DNA from: Tolumonas osonensis
Lineage (GTDB): Bacteria; Pseudomonadota; Gammaproteobacteria; Enterobacterales; Aeromonadaceae
Reading direction: 5' to 3'
Length of the DNA: 64,000 nt
Assembly (NCBI RefSeq): GCF_014202415.1
Contig: NZ_JACHGR010000001.1
Coordinates: forward strand, 455,645-519,644
The notes under the pieces are model-generated. The model was not told where the DNA came from and ran no database searches. It saw nothing but the letters and a program-made list of their open reading frames with translations. Shown here piece by piece: positions 58,444 to 64,000 of the stretch. Positions within the stretch are counted from its first letter, which is position 1. Each line of letters begins with the position of its first letter. The position numbers and the translations under genes were made by a program.

Positions 58444-59187
58444 ATGGCGGACAACACTCATTTCGGCTTTAAAACCGTTTCCGAAACTGAAAAAGAACAT
58501 CTGGTAGCAGATGTATTCCATTCGGTCGCAGATAAATATGATCTTATGAACGACCTGATGTCGTTTGGTATTCATCGTCTGTGGAAACGTTTTACTATCG
58601 ATTGCGCTGGTGTACGCCCGGGTCAGAAAATATTGGATCTGGCCGGAGGAACCGGCGATCTGACCGCTAAATTTTCACGTCTGACCGGAGAAAACGGTGA
58701 AGTCGTGCTGGCAGATATTAATGACTCCATGCTGAAAGTCGGTCGCGAAAAACTGCGCAATAGAGGCCTAGTCAACAATATCCGTTATGTACAGGCCAAC
58801 GCGGAGAACCTTCCTTTCCCGGATAATCATTTTGATCTGATCACCATCGGTTTTGGTCTGCGTAATGTCACCCATAAGGAACAGGCACTGGCCTCCATGT
58901 ACCGGGCGCTGAAACCCGGCGGACGCTTGCTGGTACTTGAGTTCTCAAAACCAACAAACGTTGTCATGTCCAAACTGTATGATTTCTATTCCTTTCAGGT
59001 ACTGCCAAAAATGGGACAGCTGATTGCAAAAGACAGTGACAGTTACCAGTACTTGGCTGAATCAATCCGCATGCATCCGGATCAGGAAACACTGAAGTCA
59101 ATGATGGAGTCGGTTGGTTTTGAACAAGTGACGTATCACAACCTAACTCAGGGGATTGTCGCCCTGCACCGCGGCTTCAAATTCTGA
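58444..59187 (+). CDS. ubiE: Ubiquinone/menaquinone biosynthesis C-methyltransferase UbiE
   Basis: SAM-dependent methylation of the benzoquinol (ubiquinone) and of demethylmenaquinol. 247 residues. [26 protein letters not shown] is the UbiE signature; [15 protein letters not shown] binds [38 protein letters not shown] follows. The ATG at 58444 (MADNTHFGF) was preferred over the TTG at 58438. First gene of a ubiE-ubiJ-ubiB-hemB run. Confidence 0.96.
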   Translation: MADNTHFGFKTVSETEKEHLVADVFHSVADKYDLMNDLMSFGIHRLWKRFTIDCAGVRPGQKILDLAGGTGDLTAKFSRLTGENGEVVLADINDSMLKVGREKLRNRGLVNNIRYVQANAENLPFPDNHFDLITIGFGLRNVTHKEQALASMYRALKPGGRLLVLEFSKPTNVVMSKLYDFYSFQVLPKMGQLIAKDSDSYQYLAESIRMHPDQETLKSMMESVGFEQVTYHNLTQGIVALHRGFKF

Positions 59188-59211
59188 AAATAAGATTAGC
59201 AGGAATACGGT

Positions 59212-59828
59212 ATGACACTGTCCCCGCTGAGCATTGCTTTCGCCGCCTTGCTGGAAACAGGCTTGAATCGGCTACTGAGCTTTGACCCTCAGTCAGTAGC
59301 GCGCAGCAAGACGCTGCACGGTAAGGTACTGAAATTAGAACTACAGGGATTACCCGCTCTCTGGCTGGTGTTCTCACCGCAGCAGGTCGATGTATTAACC
59401 GATTTTGAACACCCGGCACATGCCAGTCTGAGTCTGAAATGGCAGGGACTTCAGGTATTACGCCAACCCGAGAACCTCAGTCGTTATATCCGGGAAGGCC
59501 GTCTCGATCTGCAGGGGGATCCGGCGTTGTTCCATGCGTTCAGCCATTTATTCAGTGAGCTGGACATCGACTGGGAAGAACAACTTGCCGCCTATACGGG
59601 CGATGTAGTCGCGCACAGCTTATTCCGGGGGATGACCCGGATTCACCAGACCGCAATGAGGCAGTGCCAACTCTCTGTACAGGATCTGCGAGAAGCAATT
59701 ACCGAAGAGTGGTTGTTGGCACCAGGAGCCTTAGAGGTAGTCTCTTTTTGCGATGATGTTGCCATTCTGGAAAGCGATAGCGAGCGATTATTGCAACGGG
59801 CTGAACAGCTTTTACTGCGGAGTCAGCG

Positions 59829-59832
<4 letters not shown>
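59212..59832 (+). CDS. ubiJ: Ubiquinone biosynthesis accessory factor UbiJ
   Basis: 206 residues with an SCP2-type lipid-binding domain in the first half ([16 protein letters not shown] start, [30 protein letters not shown]). UbiJ binds ubiquinone intermediates in the soluble Ubi complex. The four-base overlap of its stop with the ubiB start (ATGA) and position between ubiE and ubiB confirm the call. Confidence 0.92.
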
Positions 59833-62493
<2,661 letters not shown>

Positions 62494-62502
62494 CTTACAT
62501 AA

Positions 62503-62522
62503 AAGCCCCGAAAGGGGCTTAA
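62503..62522. terminator. Terminator between hemB and EF-hand gene
   Basis: AAGCCCC-GAAA-GGGGCTT, a GNRA-type tetraloop hairpin. The T-run is better on the minus strand (TTTTATG), so it primarily ends the EF-hand gene. Confidence 0.65.
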
Positions 62523-62527
62523 AGTAA

Positions 62528-62926
62528 CTATTTTCCCGCTGAATCCGTTGCTGATGCCGGCGTATCCAGAACAGGCTTAAGCTGCAATTGCCGCTCACGT
62601 AAACTCTGCATCATCTTCTGACGCGCTTCAAGACGCGCGGCTTTCAATTCATCCTGAGTAATGCCACTATCCCCATCTCTGTCAAAGGACGAAAACTGCA
62701 TCTTATCCATGCGCTGCTTTATCTGCCGAAACATACGTTCTTCTTGTAATTGTTTAAATACAGCAAATTCTTTCTGATCCAGTTTACCATCCTGATCTTT
62801 ATCAGCTTTGGTAAATAAGTTATCAGTCTGTACCGGGACAAGTTTGGCTTGCGTAACCTCTGTAGCCATAACATAAACAGGTGCGCACAGAATAGTTACC
62901 AACAGCGCAGATCTCATCACTTTCAT
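62528..62926 (-). CDS. Periplasmic EF-hand calcium-binding protein
   Basis: 132 residues. Signal peptide (about 1-21), then two canonical EF-hand loops: DKDQDGKLDQKE at residues 42-53 and DRDGDSGITQDE at 82-93, each with D1/D3/D5, G6 and E12. The rest is helical, basic and glutamine-rich. Probably a small calcium sensor or buffer in the periplasm; no partner gene is adjacent. Role unknown. Confidence 0.85.
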   Translation of the reverse strand: MKVMRSALLVTILCAPVYVMATEVTQAKLVPVQTDNLFTKADKDQDGKLDQKEFAVFKQLQEERMFRQIKQRMDKMQFSSFDRDGDSGITQDELKAARLEARQKMMQSLRERQLQLKPVLDTPASATDSAGK

Positions 62927-63023
62927 CTGTATTTCTCCGGTTAATCAAGCACGAACAAACTAACGGAGAAAATGAGTAAATCTATGTCTGAAATAGCTTT
63001 ATTTGCGACAAAGTGTGACAGAA

Positions 63024-63054
63024 AATAAAAATAAGCCAGTTTTACCGGCTTATT
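63024..63054 (-). terminator. Terminator of the L,D-transpeptidase-like gene
   Basis: Minus-strand AATAAGCC pairs with GGCTTATT (63030-63037 and 63047-63054), followed by TTTTATTTTC on the minus strand. Confidence 0.75.
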
Positions 63055-63065
63055 CTTCAAAATAT

Positions 63066-63557
63066 TTATGGGCGAATTTCAATTGGCGTCCCAGGTGATA
63101 CAGAGTCCCAGATTTCATCCATATCTGCATTAATTAAAGCGATACAACCATTAGTCCAGTTAGAACGTTGTACGGTTTCATTACTCATCACAGAGCCCTT
63201 ACGTTGACCATGTAACAAGATTTGACCACCCGGCTCAACACCTAACCGTTGGGCTCGCCTCATATCATCCAGACTTGGATAAGAAATATGAAATGCTTTG
63301 TAATAATTGGAGTCTTCTTTTTTGTAGTCCAACAAATAACGGCCTTCCGGCGTTTTATTATCACCTTCGCGAACCTTTGGTCCCCGGGGATTAGGGCCTA
63401 ACGCGACCCAATATCGCTTTAACGGTATTCCTTTCGAATATAAGGTCAGACTATATTGTGACTTTTTTACAACAACTAAATCCGCTTTCGGCATTATTGT
63501 TGCCTTAGCTGAGAAGCTAAGAAACAATAAACCTGAAATCAAAATAGTCAACTTCAT
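63066..63557 (-). CDS. L,D-transpeptidase catalytic-domain (YkuD-like) periplasmic protein
   Basis: 163 residues: signal peptide (about 1-19) and one YkuD domain. Catalytic residues are His116 (LLHGQRKG) and Cys138 (NWTNGCIALINADMDEIWD), the variant N-G-C form used in place of S-H-G-C by short members of the family; no LysM or binding domain. Such proteins make or cleave meso-DAP crosslinks, or attach Braun-type lipoproteins; which applies cannot be told. ATG 63557 gives the expected signal peptide. Confidence 0.85.
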   Translation of the reverse strand: MKLTILISGLLFLSFSAKATIMPKADLVVVKKSQYSLTLYSKGIPLKRYWVALGPNPRGPKVREGDNKTPEGRYLLDYKKEDSNYYKAFHISYPSLDDMRRAQRLGVEPGGQILLHGQRKGSVMSNETVQRSNWTNGCIALINADMDEIWDSVSPGTPIEIRP

Positions 63558-63723
63558 GCTTCCGTAACCTTATCAATCCATCATTTTATTTAAATCAACG
63601 CCCGTGCACGATCATAGTCATTACAACAACCAACTCAATGTAATAATGACAATTTTCACTAACTATTTTCATTCAACCGCATGGTCTGCGACGACTAGCA
63701 CAGTAGCAACATATTCGCCAAAA

Positions 63724-63754
63724 ACAAAAAGCCCTGAGCAGTTGCTCAGGGCTT
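63724..63754 (-). terminator. Terminator of the rRNA/tRNA-Asp transcript
   Basis: AAGCCCTGAGCA pairs with TGCTCAGGGCTT across a two-base centre (63730-63754); on the minus strand it is followed by TTTGTTTTTGG. Confidence 0.88.
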
Positions 63755-63765
63755 CTCTTTTTCAG

Positions 63766-63842
63766 TGGCGGAGTGGACGGGACTCGAACCCGCGACCCCC
63801 GGCGTGACAGGCCGGTATTCTAACCGACTGAACTACCACTCC
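63766..63842 (-). tRNA. tRNA-Asp (GTC anticodon)
   Basis: 77 bases on the minus strand starting GGAGTGG and ending with encoded CCA (complement TGG at 63766-63768). D-loop TTCAGTCGGTTAGAA, anticodon loop CTGTCAC and T-loop GGTTCGAGTC are intact. It lies 62 bases after the 5S rRNA, as a distal tRNA of the rRNA operon. Confidence 0.97.
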
Positions 63843-63904
63843 GCGTATTTCTTCATGCTCGCTTAACGCTCGGTTAGCGTCAAGGTCTTCACATCAAATT
63901 TAAA

Positions 63905-64000
63905 AGCCTGGCAGTGTCCTACTCTCACATGGCGAATGCCACACTACCATCGGCGCTACAGCGTTTCACTTCTGTGTTCGGAATGGATACAGGTGGTTCC
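63905..64000 (-). rRNA. rrf: 5S ribosomal RNA, 5' part cut off by the window end
   Basis: On the minus strand the sequence contains AACCACC-like opening parts and ends GGTAGTGTGGCATTCGCC then GAGAGTAGGACACTGCCAGG, the conserved gammaproteobacterial 5S 3' half. About 95 of 120 bases are present; 23S and 16S would lie beyond the window. Confidence 0.95.

Noticed and set aside
63604..63807. 67-residue plus-strand reading frame ending RSGRDSNPRPPA
   Set aside because: It runs across the rRNA-operon terminator and antisense to tRNA-Asp. The RDSNPRP end is the well-known artefact of translating the complement of a tRNA T-arm.

Overview
The window is a dense piece of gammaproteobacterial chromosome, about 90% coding. 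The exeC-N style type II secretion operon, the ubiE-ubiJ-ubiB cluster, convergent engB/polA, uvrD, kup, sstT and an rRNA operon end with tRNA-Asp all fit an Aeromonadales-like organism such as Aeromonas or Tolumonas. That assignment is inferred from gene content and protein similarity recalled from memory, not from a search. No insertion sequence, prophage, integrase or CRISPR array was seen. The mix of polA, uvrD, ubiEJB, hemB, kup and a ribosomal operon suggests an origin-proximal location.

Layout. 1-3117: the end of a TolC-type outer membrane channel, a TehA/SLAC1-type anion channel and, convergently, a ferric-reductase-like flavocytochrome. 3239-8660: hldE and an LpxL-type acyltransferase (divergent, lipopolysaccharide core and lipid A), a periplasmic alpha carbonic anhydrase, nrdG and a DASS anion symporter. 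8919-16494: speA, btuB under a cobalamin riboswitch, trmA, an Hsp20 chaperone and the divergent argO/argP pair. 16589-20063: an unrecognised large periplasmic repeat protein coupled to a DUF3142-like protein, then nudE.

20251-31446 is a complete gspC-N operon with tightly overlapping genes; gspA, gspB and the prepilin peptidase are not here. 31462-38017 is a TetR repressor divergent from an AcrAB/OprM-type RND efflux operon, with tandem operator-like repeats between them. 38286-43187 holds a small unknown membrane protein, kup, and uvrD preceded by a promoter and LexA-type box. 43349-47304 holds a LemA/M48 protease pair and a divergent Co/Ni efflux module (DmeF-like transporter, RcnR-like sensor) with a textbook RcnR-type operator. 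47549-52356 holds sstT, a cytochrome b561-like protein and an isolated hcp-vgrG pair behind a sigma-54 promoter.

52431-58306: a small secreted protein, a small membrane protein, engB and polA (no Spot 42 gene between them; two perfect DnaA boxes upstream of polA), the queuosine-precursor transporter yhhQ with a predicted preQ1-I riboswitch on its ribosome binding site, and a 500-base gene-free stretch ending in a strong terminator that may encode a structured small RNA. 58444-64000: ubiE-ubiJ-ubiB-hemB, a periplasmic EF-hand protein, an L,D-transpeptidase-like protein, and the tRNA-Asp/5S rRNA end of a ribosomal operon on the minus strand.
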